This document shows positions 37,269-45,457 of a DNA stretch of 64,000 bases, piece by piece; within the stretch, counting starts at the first letter, position 1; the number at the start of each line of letters is the position of its first letter. Location: contig DASUVX010000145.1 of the NCBI GenBank assembly GCA_036378735.1, positions 46,843 through 110,842 on the forward strand, read 5' to 3'. A program made the position numbers and the translations under genes. Source of the DNA: GCA-003244245 sp036378735 (lineage in GTDB: Bacteria > Actinomycetota > Actinomycetes > Mycobacteriales > Pseudonocardiaceae). Under the pieces are notes generated by a model. That model did not search any database. It saw only the letters and a list, made by a program, of their open reading frames with translations, and was not told where the DNA came from.

Positions 37269-38776
37269 ACTCGCCGAGGCAACCAACGCCGAGCATCGGC
37301 GCGGCGGTGCGGGCAGTGTTGCGGCGGTCGATTGAGGTTTACCGCGATAACGCCGTTGCGGCAGCCCGGCTGCGGGAGCAGCTCGATCGGCTCGACGAAC
37401 CGCTCCGGGTGGCCATCGCGGGCAAGGTCAAAGCCGGCAAGTCGACGCTGCTCAACGCGCTGGTGGGAGAGCAGATCGCCCCGACCGACGCCGGGGAGTG
37501 CACCCGCGTCGTCACCTGGTATCGGGACGCCGCGAGCCCGCGCGTCGCCCTGGTACCCCGCGCCGGAGCGCCGCGCCAGCTACCACTGACCCGCACTGAT
37601 GGTCGCTTGGAGTTCGACCTTCGGGGTAGCCCACCCGGTGACGTCGATCGATTGCTCGTCGACTGGCCCTCGCGCAGTTTGCGGACCACCACGCTGATCG
37701 ACACCCCGGGTATCGCGTCGCTGTCCACGCATATCTCCGCTCGATCCATCGCGCTGTTGGCGCCCGACGACCAGCCCTCCGATGCGGACGCCGTCATCTA
37801 CCTGATGCGTCACCTGCACGCCACCGACGTCCGGTTCCTGGAGTCGTTCTATGACCAGGGCGGCGCTCCCGCCGCGGTGGTCAACACCGTGGCGGTGCTA
37901 TCCCGGGCCGATGAGATCGGGGCCGGCCGGCTCGACGCGATGGTCTCGGCGCGGCAGGTCGCCCGCCGCTACCGCTCCGAGCCGAAGATTCGCCGGCTGT
38001 GCCAGACAGTGGTAGCGGTGGCCGGCCTGCTCGCCCAGACCGCTCGGACGCTGCGGCAGGCGGAATTCAGCGCGCTGAGCGAGTTAGCCCAGCTGCCACG
38101 ACTCGAGCTGGATTCCCTGCTGCTCTCGGCGGACCGGTTCGTTGCAGCGCAGGCACATCCCACCTTGCCGGCACAAACGCGTAGCGCGTTGGTAGACCGG
38201 TTCGGATTGTTCGGGTTGCGGCTGGCGACCACCCTGATCCGCCAGGGCCATCGTGAGCCGGCTGGGCTTGCCGAGGAGCTGGTGCGGCGTAGCGGCCTCG
38301 ACGAGCTGCGCACCGTGCTGGCCACTCAGTTCACCGAACGTCGCGACGTGCTCAAGGCCCGTTCGGCGCTGCTGCTAGTCGAGCGCGTCCTGCGGGAACA
38401 ACCTCGTCCAGAAGCTCACCACCTGGCCGGTGACGTTGAGCGGATCCTGGCCGGTGCACACGAGTTCCGCGAGTTACGGCTGCTTGCCGAGCTGCGCGCT
38501 CCCCACGTCGCCTTGCCCCCGGATGCCCGCTCCGATGCGGAGCGGCTGCTCGGTGCGCACGGCGCAGCGATCCCCAACCGGCTCGGGCTCAAGCCCGACA
38601 CGGATCTCGAGCAGCTGCGGGAGGCTGCGATCGCCGCGCTGGCGCGCTGGCAGCGCCGCGCCGAGAGCCCGCTGTCCGATCGCGCCGCCAGTGACCGAGC
38701 GCGTGTGGTGGTGCGTAGCTGCGAGGGAATGCTGGCTCGGCTTTCCGCAGGGCAACCTCAGTTGATGCAGGATTGA
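37265..38776 (+). CDS. iniC: Dynamin-like GTPase, IniC-type
   Basis: This 503-residue GTPase has P-loop GKVKAGKS (residues 53-60), DTPG in LIDTPGIAS, and LSRADE as the guanine-specificity site. The middle and C-terminal parts are helical and lack an obvious hydrophobic paddle, as in IniC. It is translationally coupled to the IniA-type gene, so the two probably form a heteromeric membrane-remodelling system. A strong hairpin begins at its stop codon. Confidence 0.87.
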   Translation: MNSPRQPTPSIGAAVRAVLRRSIEVYRDNAVAAARLREQLDRLDEPLRVAIAGKVKAGKSTLLNALVGEQIAPTDAGECTRVVTWYRDAASPRVALVPRAGAPRQLPLTRTDGRLEFDLRGSPPGDVDRLLVDWPSRSLRTTTLIDTPGIASLSTHISARSIALLAPDDQPSDADAVIYLMRHLHATDVRFLESFYDQGGAPAAVVNTVAVLSRADEIGAGRLDAMVSARQVARRYRSEPKIRRLCQTVVAVAGLLAQTARTLRQAEFSALSELAQLPRLELDSLLLSADRFVAAQAHPTLPAQTRSALVDRFGLFGLRLATTLIRQGHREPAGLAEELVRRSGLDELRTVLATQFTERRDVLKARSALLLVERVLREQPRPEAHHLAGDVERILAGAHEFRELRLLAELRAPHVALPPDARSDAERLLGAHGAAIPNRLGLKPDTDLEQLREAAIAALARWQRRAESPLSDRAASDRARVVVRSCEGMLARLSAGQPQLMQD

Positions 38777-38811
38777 CGCGGGGGGCGGATCCAGGCCACG
38801 CCCCCCGCGTC
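38775..38811 (+). terminator. GC-rich hairpin terminating the dynamin operon
   Basis: Perfect 13-base arms (GACGCGGGGGGCG and its complement) flank an 11-base loop, starting inside the iniC stop codon. There is no U-run, so termination would be of the GC-hairpin type common in actinobacteria. It could also serve the convergent CHRD gene. Confidence 0.75.
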
Positions 38812-38825
38812 GCCGCGTTATGCCG

Positions 38826-39326
38826 TCAGTCGAGCTGCCCGCGGATCGCTCCGGCTTTGTGCGCGGTGGTATGCAGGTTGAGATAGAAGTCGGACGGATC
38901 ATCGAGCACGGCGTAGATCTTGTCCCGGCCGGCGTGAACGCAACTGGTGACGGTGTTGCGGTCGCCGTCGAAGTGCTCGTCGTTGAAGAAATCAATCCAA
39001 TGACCGCCGTCGTGGTGACGAGGTGCGTTGTGGAGATGGAAGGCGGTCACCGCACCATCGAGCCGGTCCCAGGTGATATAGAAGCACACTCGCTCTTGTT
39101 CGGCGTCGAAATCGAGGCCGGCGACACCCCGCCCGTTACGGTCTCCGCCATCTTCGAGTTCGTCACCATCGAGCTGCACGAGGAACTGTTCATGCCCGTG
39201 GTGGTATGCCGTGGGGACCTCCTGTGCCGATGCAGAGGCGGGCCCGGCGAACACCAAGATTGATGAGGCGAATGCCAGGCACGCTCCAACCCGTCCGATT
39301 TTCGGGATTTCTGCGCTGTGCTGCAT
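38826..39326 (-). CDS. Secreted CHRD-domain protein, paralog 1
   Basis: This 166-residue protein has a signal peptide (GACLAFASSILVFAGPASASA) and one CHRD domain. Conserved features are VTAFHLHNAP, HWIDFFNDEHFDGD, the two Cys (VCFYITW and TSCVHAG) and the end motif FYLNLHTTAHKAGAIRGQL. CHRD domains occur in extracellular proteins with no settled function in bacteria. AGGAGAAG precedes the ATG. A second copy lies 530 bases upstream on the same strand. Confidence 0.82.
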   Translation of the reverse strand: MQHSAEIPKIGRVGACLAFASSILVFAGPASASAQEVPTAYHHGHEQFLVQLDGDELEDGGDRNGRGVAGLDFDAEQERVCFYITWDRLDGAVTAFHLHNAPRHHDGGHWIDFFNDEHFDGDRNTVTSCVHAGRDKIYAVLDDPSDFYLNLHTTAHKAGAIRGQLD

Positions 39327-39812
39327 CTATGGGACTTCTCCTGTCCGCGCTAGCCGTCCGCGAGCTTGCCGCCGCGATTTGGCGCATAAGCCCGACGCAC
39401 GGTGTCTTCAACGTCCGGTGAACCGTCACGCGAACGCACACAAGAAGGCGAGCATAAACCGGGGAGCCTATCGGGTCGGCTGTTTGTCGAACAGCTTCAA
39501 GTCTGCTCCGCTCCGTGCGAATGGCGAATTGACAACCTATCTGTCGTCACGCAGGGGGACTCTGTTACGTCCCGATCGGGGCTTGTTGCCGCAACCGCTT
39601 GCTCGCAATCCGTATACGAAATACGACCGGACATGGCGAATCGGCCCGAGCGACCACTCGGTAAGGTCGGCGATGCTGTAGCAGTGAACACGATGCGTAG
39701 TCGACGGCGACTGTCTGCATCAAAGCTGTGGCGTACGTGGTCGGTAGCCGCTCGCCGTAGCAGGCGCAGGCGTGATCGGCCGCCGTACTGGCCGACGACG
39801 CGCGTACAGAAA
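39327..39812. other. Spacer between the CHRD paralogs, no gene seen
   Basis: I find no supported gene or RNA here. The part near 39327-39420 should contain the promoter of CHRD paralog 1. The 39813-39847 hairpin follows at the far side. Confidence 0.4.
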
Positions 39813-39847
39813 CGCCCTGGGCCGACCGCGATGAGCGGCCCAGGGCG
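39813..39847 (-). terminator. Hairpin terminator downstream of CHRD paralog 2
   Basis: Perfect 12-base arms (CGCCCTGGGCCG and its complement) flank an 11-base loop, starting 12 bases past the stop of the upstream CHRD gene on the minus strand. Confidence 0.75.
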
Positions 39848-39858
39848 GTATCACCCGA

Positions 39859-40365
39859 CTATTTCAGCTGCCCGCGGACCGCGCCGGGGGTGAACGCCGT
39901 CGAATGGAGGTTCAGATAGTAACCCGCCGGATTGGCGATTACCGCGTGAACCTTGTCTTGAGTAGCCGGTACACAGCCCGACGCCTTGCCGTCCGCCCCA
40001 GGGAAATGCTGATCGTTGAAGAAATCGATCCAGTGCGGCCCCTCGCTGCCCTCCGCGGCGACGTGCAAGTGAAACGCCGTGACCTCGCCCTTGAGCCCTT
40101 TCCAATTGATGCTGTAGCAGGCTTGCTTTGCTTGCTCGCTTAGATTGAGCTCCGCCGAACCTTGCCCGTTCGGATCGCCGCCCTCAGGGACCTCTCTAGG
40201 GCTCAGCTGGACGGTGAAGCGACCGTTTTGGTCCTGATACATGGGACTGATCTCGTGTGCGGCTGCTGAGGTCGACCCGGCCAGGACCAAGATCGACGAA
40301 ACGAAAGCGAAACATAGCCCGACCCGGCCTAGCTCCCGGGTGCCTCTGCCGTGCTGCAGCATCAT
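39859..40365 (-). CDS. Secreted CHRD-domain protein, paralog 2
   Basis: This 168-residue paralog of the preceding protein shares the leader pattern (LGRVGLCFAFVSSILVLAG against GRVGACLAFASSILVFAG), VTAFHLH, HWIDFFNDQHFPG and the terminal YYLNLHSTAFTPGAVRGQL. I chose ATG 40365 so the signal peptide aligns with paralog 1; an earlier in-frame ATG at 40470 would add 35 unlikely residues. The pair probably arose by tandem duplication, and the long spacer and separate terminator suggest independent transcription. Confidence 0.82.
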   Translation of the reverse strand: MMLQHGRGTRELGRVGLCFAFVSSILVLAGSTSAAAHEISPMYQDQNGRFTVQLSPREVPEGGDPNGQGSAELNLSEQAKQACYSINWKGLKGEVTAFHLHVAAEGSEGPHWIDFFNDQHFPGADGKASGCVPATQDKVHAVIANPAGYYLNLHSTAFTPGAVRGQLK

Positions 40366-40707
40366 GGGACCTTTCTTGTCGCTGTCGGCCATCCTGGGGT
40401 CCGACCTTCGAGTGCCCGGCAGTACCAGATAATCCGGCCAAGCCAGCAAGTGCCGGAATTGCCCGGGCATTTAAGACGACTGTGAGGGAATGGCTGTCCA
40501 CTCCCGACCGCACTTAGCATAGCCGAGCGTGCCCAACGCTCGTGGGCTACCTTCCGCCTTTTCTGCTGGCTCTCCGTGCGCGATTTGTCAGCTGATACCT
40601 CAGGCCGGACTTCAATTTACTATCCGTTAGAGGTCTTACTGTGGATATCTGGTTACCGTGCGTGACAGCACGAACCATAACCGCTGTGCCTAGCTAGGCT
40701 CGATGTC
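40366..40707. other. Divergent promoter region, no gene seen
   Basis: This 342-base spacer separates CHRD paralog 2 from the aldolase-family gene. I see no coding potential, only A/T-richer stretches around 40600-40650 consistent with promoters. Confidence 0.35.
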
Positions 40708-41367
40708 GTGAGCTATCCCGGAGACGGCCTGCGTAACCAGCTCGCGCACGTCGGCGCCGAGGCGGTCCGCGCCGGGCTGGTGGTCGGATCGGGCGGCAAC
40801 CTGTCGGCCCGAGCACCGGGCTCGGACAGCTGCTGGATCACCGCGGCGGGCAGCTGGCTTGATCGGCTGACGCCTACTGACTTCTCACTGATCGACCTCC
40901 CCGGTGGGGAACTGCGGGCTGGTCATCCGTGTCCGTCCAGTGAGTGGCGGCTGCATACCGAGACCTACCTCAGGCGTCCGGACGTCAACGCCATCGTCCA
41001 CCTGCATCCTCAGACCAGCGTGCTGCTCACCGCCCTGGGCTATGACATCGCGCTGATCACCACCGACCACGTGTACTACCTCCGCGAGATCGCGACCGTC
41101 AGCTTCGACGCGCCGGGCAGCATCGAGCTGGCGATCGCGGCCGCAGACGCCGTCGCCGGTGGAATCAATGCCCTGATACTGGGACATCATGGCTGCTCGG
41201 TGCTGGCTGACTCGGTGGAGCTCGCGCACAAGCGAGCGGTCAATCTCGAGGAGGCCGCCCGGACGACCTACGCCGCGCTGGTGCTGGCGCACGGGCAACC
41301 CACGCGGATACCCGAGGTCCCGAAACGTTTTCTGGAAGCGGTGGGCCGCAACGAAACCAAGATATGA
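40708..41367 (+). CDS. Class II aldolase/adducin family protein
   Basis: This 219-residue zinc-dependent aldolase-like protein shows GSGGNLSAR (substrate phosphate loop), SSEWRLHTETY, the His metal ligands in AIVHLHPQTSV, and LILGHHGC. The family includes fuculose- and ribulose-phosphate aldolases and epimerases; the substrate is not determinable. The start is GTG 40708. Its stop overlaps the next gene as ATGA, so it is coupled to the PH-domain genes, with no obvious functional link. Confidence 0.85.
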   Translation: MSYPGDGLRNQLAHVGAEAVRAGLVVGSGGNLSARAPGSDSCWITAAGSWLDRLTPTDFSLIDLPGGELRAGHPCPSSEWRLHTETYLRRPDVNAIVHLHPQTSVLLTALGYDIALITTDHVYYLREIATVSFDAPGSIELAIAAADAVAGGINALILGHHGCSVLADSVELAHKRAVNLEEAARTTYAALVLAHGQPTRIPEVPKRFLEAVGRNETKI

Positions 41368-41885
41368 GCAGCCCGCCGATGGAGCCTGGTATCAGCCAGC
41401 CGCTGCGGTTACGTCCGCCGCGGCACCGGGTGAACCCTCGCGCCGTCACCTGGTGGACCACTCAGGCCGCACTCGAGGTGGCGGCCGTGTTGACTCCACT
41501 GGTGATCGCGGTGAGCGTGTGGACCGATGCGCGGCCGTGGCTGGTGCCCGCCACCGCCGCAGTCGTCGCTATCGGCCTGGCCTACCTGCTGGTGATGCCG
41601 CGATGGCGGTTCCGGGTGCACCGCTGGGAGACCACCGATGATGCCGTCTACACCTCGCAGGGCTGGATCAATCAGGAGTGGCGCGTCGCACCGATGTCTC
41701 GGATCCAGACTGTCGACACCGAACGCGGTCCGCTGCAGCAGTTGTTCGGGCTGGCCACCGTCACTGTCACCACGGCGTCAGCGGCCGGTGCGCTGCGGTT
41801 GACGGGGCTAGATCGGACGGTGGCCGAGGACCTCGTCGCGCAACTGACCGCGACTACCCAGGCGACCCCAGGGGACGCGACGTGA
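41364..41885 (+). CDS. Bacterial PH-domain membrane protein (YdbS-like)
   Basis: This 173-residue protein has two N-terminal membrane helices followed by a bPH2 (DUF304) domain: RVHRWETTDDAVYTSQGWIN, the PMSRIQTVDTERGPLQQLFG core and ATVTVTTAS. In Bacillus the YdbS/YdbT pair affects resistance to antimicrobial compounds. The order small PH protein then large PH protein, with overlapping stop and start, matches that pair. Confidence 0.88.
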   Translation: MSSPPMEPGISQPLRLRPPRHRVNPRAVTWWTTQAALEVAAVLTPLVIAVSVWTDARPWLVPATAAVVAIGLAYLLVMPRWRFRVHRWETTDDAVYTSQGWINQEWRVAPMSRIQTVDTERGPLQQLFGLATVTVTTASAAGALRLTGLDRTVAEDLVAQLTATTQATPGDAT

Positions 41886-43393
41886 TGCCATCTCGCGAGC
41901 CCGACTGGCAACGGCTGGACCCTCGGATGCTCGCGGTGACCCCACTGCGCCAGCTTGCCGGATTCCTGCCGGTCATTGCCTTGATACTGATCGTCGGTGT
42001 CGAGCAGGACTTCGGCGGGCGAGTCTACGCGTTGCTGACCGGCGTGCTGCTCGTGCTGCTCGCCGGCACGCTGCGGTGGTTCACCACCCGCTACCGGATC
42101 ACCAGCGAACGCGTCGAGCTGCGTTCAGGTTTGCTGTTCCGCAACGCCCGGTCAGTGCCGCGGGACCGGATTCGCAGTGTCGATGTCAGTGCCGGACTCG
42201 CCCACCGGCTGTTCCGGCTGTCCGTGCTCAGAATCGGGACCGGGGAACGTACCGACGGCGTCGAGTCCCGTGAATTGACTCTCGACGCGATTTCCTCCAG
42301 CGAAGCCGACCGGGTGCGGCAACGGCTGCTGGATCCTTCGTATGCCTGCCGCCGGGAAAACACGGTGACGCCGGAAACGGTCGAGTTGGCGGCGCTGTCA
42401 TGGTCCTGGCTGCGTTTTGCCCCGCTCACGGTGTCCAGCCTGGTGGCGTTGGGCGCCGTCGCGGGCGCCTTCGCACAGCTCGTCAACGATATCGGCGCTG
42501 ACACCGTCGACGTGAGCGGAGTCGGTGAGCGGCTGACCACCGCACCGCTGTGGCTGGGCGTCACCGTGTTCGCCGTGCTGGTCCTGATAGTGGCAGTGGG
42601 GGGCTCAGTGCTCCTCTTCGTTGAGGCCTGGTGGGGTTTCCGGCTGGTGCGCGAGGCAGGCGGCACGTTGAGGATCCGCCGCGGGTTGCTCACCAGCCGG
42701 TCGGTATCGCTGGAGGAGCGCCGCTTGCGCGGCATCGCGATCGTCGAAACGCCGCTGCTGCGGATCGGGCGTGGTGCACGGACCATCGCGGTGGCGACCG
42801 GACTGGGGGGTCATCGTGGTCACGGCCGGGGAAGCCTGTTGCCACCCGCCCCGAGAAGCGAGGCGCACCGGGTGTCCGGTGCGGCACTCGCCGAGCTGCC
42901 CTCCCCCACCGGAACGATGCTGCGCAAGCATCCGCTGGTAGCGCTGCGCCGCAGGCTGGTCCGCGCAGCGCTGCCGGTATTGGCGGCCGCCGCAGCGCTG
43001 TGGTTGGCTCCGGCGCCCGCTTGGGCGACGTGGGCAGCGCTGGGTGTGCTCCCCGTGACCGCGCTGCTCGCCGTGGACGCCTACCGCAACCTCGGACATG
43101 CTCTCACCAGCAGCTATCTCGTCACCCGGCACGGCGCGGGAGTGCGCTGGACCGTTGCCCTCCAGCGCAGCGGGGTGATCGGCTGGACGGTGTCGCAGTC
43201 GTTGTTCCAGCGGCGAGCCGGCGTGGTCACCCTGACCGCGACCACCGCAGCCGGGCACGGCGGGTATGCCGTGAAAGACGTCGGGACAGCCGAGGGGTTG
43301 GCCGTTGCCCAGCATGCGGTGCCTGGACTACTCGAGCCGTTCCTGCAGCATGAGGCGCCTCTGGCCGCGCACCCACTAGGCTCAGGGTCGTGA
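41882..43393 (+). CDS. Large bacterial PH-domain membrane protein (YdbT-like)
   Basis: This 503-residue membrane protein has repeated bPH2 units separated by paired helices. The first unit reads RYRITSERVELRSGLLFRNA and RDRIRSVDV. A second (LRIRRGLLTSRSVSLEERRL) and a third (SYLVTRHGAGVRW) follow. Start is GTG 41882 or ATG 41885; both overlap the upstream stop. It pairs with the YdbS-like protein. Its stop overlaps the orn start as GTGA. Confidence 0.86.
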   Translation: MMPSREPDWQRLDPRMLAVTPLRQLAGFLPVIALILIVGVEQDFGGRVYALLTGVLLVLLAGTLRWFTTRYRITSERVELRSGLLFRNARSVPRDRIRSVDVSAGLAHRLFRLSVLRIGTGERTDGVESRELTLDAISSSEADRVRQRLLDPSYACRRENTVTPETVELAALSWSWLRFAPLTVSSLVALGAVAGAFAQLVNDIGADTVDVSGVGERLTTAPLWLGVTVFAVLVLIVAVGGSVLLFVEAWWGFRLVREAGGTLRIRRGLLTSRSVSLEERRLRGIAIVETPLLRIGRGARTIAVATGLGGHRGHGRGSLLPPAPRSEAHRVSGAALAELPSPTGTMLRKHPLVALRRRLVRAALPVLAAAAALWLAPAPAWATWAALGVLPVTALLAVDAYRNLGHALTSSYLVTRHGAGVRWTVALQRSGVIGWTVSQSLFQRRAGVVTLTATTAAGHGGYAVKDVGTAEGLAVAQHAVPGLLEPFLQHEAPLAAHPLGSGS

Positions 43394-44001
43394 ACGATCG
43401 TCTGGTGTGGATCGACTGCGAGATGACGGGGCTGGACCTCGGCAAAGATGCGCTGATCGAGATCGCCGCGCTGGTCACCGATGGCGAGCTGCGAGTGCTC
43501 GGTGAGGGCGTCGACGTGGTGATCCACGCCGATGACGCCGCGCTGGATTCGATGCCTGAGGTGGTGCGGGAGATGCACGCGCGCTCCGGTCTGACCGACG
43601 CGGTGCGGCGCTCCACCGTGAGCCTGGCCGAGGCAGAGCAACAGGTGCTGGCCTACATCCGCACCTGGGTACCGGACGCTCGGTCTGCGCCACTGGCAGG
43701 CAACTCGGTGGCCACCGACCGGGCATTTCTGGCACGCGATATGGCTGAACTCGACGGCCATCTGCATTACCGGATGGTCGACGTGTCATCAATCAAGGAG
43801 CTGTGCCGGCGCTGGTACCCGCGGGTGTATTACGCGCAGCCGGCTAAAGGACTCGCACACCGGGCCCTGGCCGACATCACCGAGTCCATCCGCGAACTGG
43901 CCTATTATCGGCGCACCGTCTTCGTGCCCGGACCGGGACCCAGCTCGGAGGAGGCGCAGGCGGCGGCCCGGGCGGTCAAGACACCGATACCCGATCGGTG
44001 A
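43390..44001 (+). CDS. orn: Oligoribonuclease
   Basis: Orn is a DEDDh 3'-5' exonuclease that clears di- and short oligoribonucleotides, including pGpG from c-di-GMP turnover. The 203-residue sequence begins LVWIDCEMTGLD (exo I), has AGNSVATDRAFL (exo II) and HRALADITESI (exo III), and RMVDVSSIKEL. Start GTG 43390 overlaps the PH-domain gene. The tRNA-His gene follows 52 bases after the stop. Confidence 0.97.
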   Translation: MNDRLVWIDCEMTGLDLGKDALIEIAALVTDGELRVLGEGVDVVIHADDAALDSMPEVVREMHARSGLTDAVRRSTVSLAEAEQQVLAYIRTWVPDARSAPLAGNSVATDRAFLARDMAELDGHLHYRMVDVSSIKELCRRWYPRVYYAQPAKGLAHRALADITESIRELAYYRRTVFVPGPGPSSEEAQAAARAVKTPIPDR

Positions 44002-44053
44002 CCGGCGCTCGACCCGCTACCATGGTCAGCGCTGCTGGCGAGGCCAGCGCATG

Positions 44054-44126
44054 GTGGGTGTAGCTCAGCTGGTAGAGCACCTGGTTGTGGTCCAGGATGT
44101 CGCGGGTTCGAGTCCCGTCACTCACC
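44054..44126 (+). tRNA. tRNA-His (GTG)
   Basis: The sequence folds as a full tRNA: acceptor GTGGGTG paired with CACTCAC, D arm TAGCTCAGCTGGTAGAGCA, anticodon loop TTGTGGT with GTG, and T loop GGTTCGAGTCCC. The G at 44053 can supply the His-specific G-1 opposite the C discriminator. CCA is not encoded. Its last 43 bases plus five more are repeated at 45342-45389. Confidence 0.97.
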
Positions 44127-44131
44127 CCGAG
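44084..44131 (+). repeat. Candidate attachment core, copy at tRNA-His 3' end
   Basis: This 48-base segment, from the anticodon loop through the tRNA end and five bases beyond, is identical to 45342-45389. tRNA 3' halves are classic integration cores for tyrosine recombinases. Confidence 0.85.
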
Positions 44132-44176
44132 GTCAACGACCGTCCACGGTGGACTGAATGGCCCCTCTGGCGATCC

Positions 44177-44197
44177 GTACAGCAGCGAAGTACCGCA
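44177..44197 (+). repeat. 21-base direct repeat, copy 1
   Basis: This segment, beginning GTACAGCAGCG and ending GTACCGCA, recurs exactly at 45236-45256. It lies 46 bases after the tRNA-His core. Confidence 0.7.
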
Positions 44198-44343
44198 GTA
44201 GGTCATTCGAGGCTGTCCCCCAGCTTCTTCAGCCCGGCACGGGTGGCCGCTGCCGACGGATCACCTGCACCAAAGCGTGCTCGCCTGGCGGTTCCTGGCT
44301 ATCGCGTCAACACGCCGTTACGGGACAAGCTTTAGATCTGACC

Positions 44344-44757
44344 TCACGACACCCCTAACTGAGTCATGAGTCCAGCTATATCAAAATAAAGGTGGAAGCT
44401 ATTGAACTTCCCTCCTTGTATCTTCGCCATCACGACAAAGGGTATCTCAACGGCCTTGCCGGTGGCCGGGACAGTGCCGGATGGGGTATTTAATGGTCCG
44501 GTGTGAGTACCTTTAAAAACTGCCTCAAGAAAACCGTCCTCGCCATCTTCGCCGATTACCGCTGGGTCGCACTGGTTATCCGGAAATCCATCGTGCCATA
44601 TGTCGTAGAATTGACCTGCCATTTCAGCGCCGGATCCGCTGACACCACCGGGAGCTTTCAATTCGGCACTATCGCTGAAGCCTGCGCTCCACTGTTCACG
44701 GTTATGCTCGTTCCACACCCTGAGCATACTTTCGACTACGTTCTTTGTGTCTCCCAC
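44344..44757 (-). CDS. NTF2/SnoaL-like protein inside the tRNA-His-flanked segment
   Basis: This protein of about 137 residues is of the SnoaL-like polyketide cyclase/ester cyclase group: VVESMLRVWNEHN, YDIWHDGFPDNQ, FLEAVFKGTHTGPL. The role is unknown. I favour GTG 44757, which has GGAGGTG upstream, over longer in-frame forms up to 44799. The gene and its flanks are less GC-rich than the rest of the window, which fits acquired DNA between the tRNA-His repeats. Confidence 0.72.
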   Translation of the reverse strand: MGDTKNVVESMLRVWNEHNREQWSAGFSDSAELKAPGGVSGSGAEMAGQFYDIWHDGFPDNQCDPAVIGEDGEDGFLEAVFKGTHTGPLNTPSGTVPATGKAVEIPFVVMAKIQGGKFNSFHLYFDIAGLMTQLGVS

Positions 44758-44938
44758 CGTGCTCACCTCCAAACAGACTCGACTCCTTGGCGAGTCCACA
44801 ACATCGCGCTCGCACCGTCAGCTCGGCTACTTCAATACGCCATATACAGATCGCCGTCAAGCCGATTTCCTTGACTCGAAAGGCATTTTATCTTGTGCTG
44901 GAGGCTGAGCCTGCAACGCTCCGTGGTAGGTAGACATG

Positions 44939-44964
44939 CGGAAAGTCACAATATTGACTTTCCG
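44939..44964. promoter_or_regulatory. Perfect inverted repeat, likely operator
   Basis: CGGAAAGTCA and TGACTTTCCG flank a six-base centre (CAATAT). The site lies about 180 bases upstream of the SnoaL-like gene, in an A/T-rich stretch without coding potential. It resembles a dimeric repressor operator; the regulator is not in view. Confidence 0.6.
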
Positions 44965-45341
44965 TAGTAACACTCTAACGGAACGCTTTCGTCAACGGCT
45001 ACGTCACTGAGCTATCAAGGTCGAAGCATTCACACCCAGAGCAGCCTCGACATCGAGCGGCATCGTCTCCCTGCTCTGTGATGGTTTGCTCGGTTTATCC
45101 TCTTCTGCGCGGTTCACCGACTGTAAAACCGGCCAAACTTACGACCCGATGCATTCGTCAAGCCCACAACCACCATCGACCAAGCCGCCGCTTGACTTCC
45201 GGCGCTATCGGAGGTCTTGCGAGCGACGGGTCGCTGTACAGCAGCGAAGTACCGCAACCGTGCAGCCCACATCGCACCTGATCCGACCTCGCCAGACTTC
45301 TTGACCAGCGCGTGCACCTCTATCGCACCGCGCTGCGCCCA
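44965..45341. other. Non-coding part of the tRNA-His-flanked segment
   Basis: I see no supported gene. The second copy of the 21-base direct repeat is at 45236-45256 and the tRNA-derived repeat follows at 45342. No integrase or excisionase is recognisable. Confidence 0.4.
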
Positions 45342-45389
45342 GTTGTGGTCCAGGATGTCGCGGGTTCGAGTCCCGTCACTCACCCCGAG
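45342..45389 (+). repeat. Candidate attachment core, distal copy
   Basis: Exact 48-base copy of the tRNA-His 3' half (44084-44131). Sequence upstream does not complete a tRNA (no D arm or 5' acceptor), so this is a remnant and not a second gene. The two copies bound a 1.2-kb segment. Confidence 0.85.
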
Positions 45390-45457
45390 TCAGTGGTCGT
45401 CCATAGCGGAGTAGGTAGCTTGCTGCCGCTGCGCTTCGCGAGCGGCGGTCTTACACA

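Noticed and set aside
45342..45414. Second tRNA-His gene
   Set aside because: Only the 3' half is present; there is no 5' acceptor, D arm or complete anticodon stem upstream.
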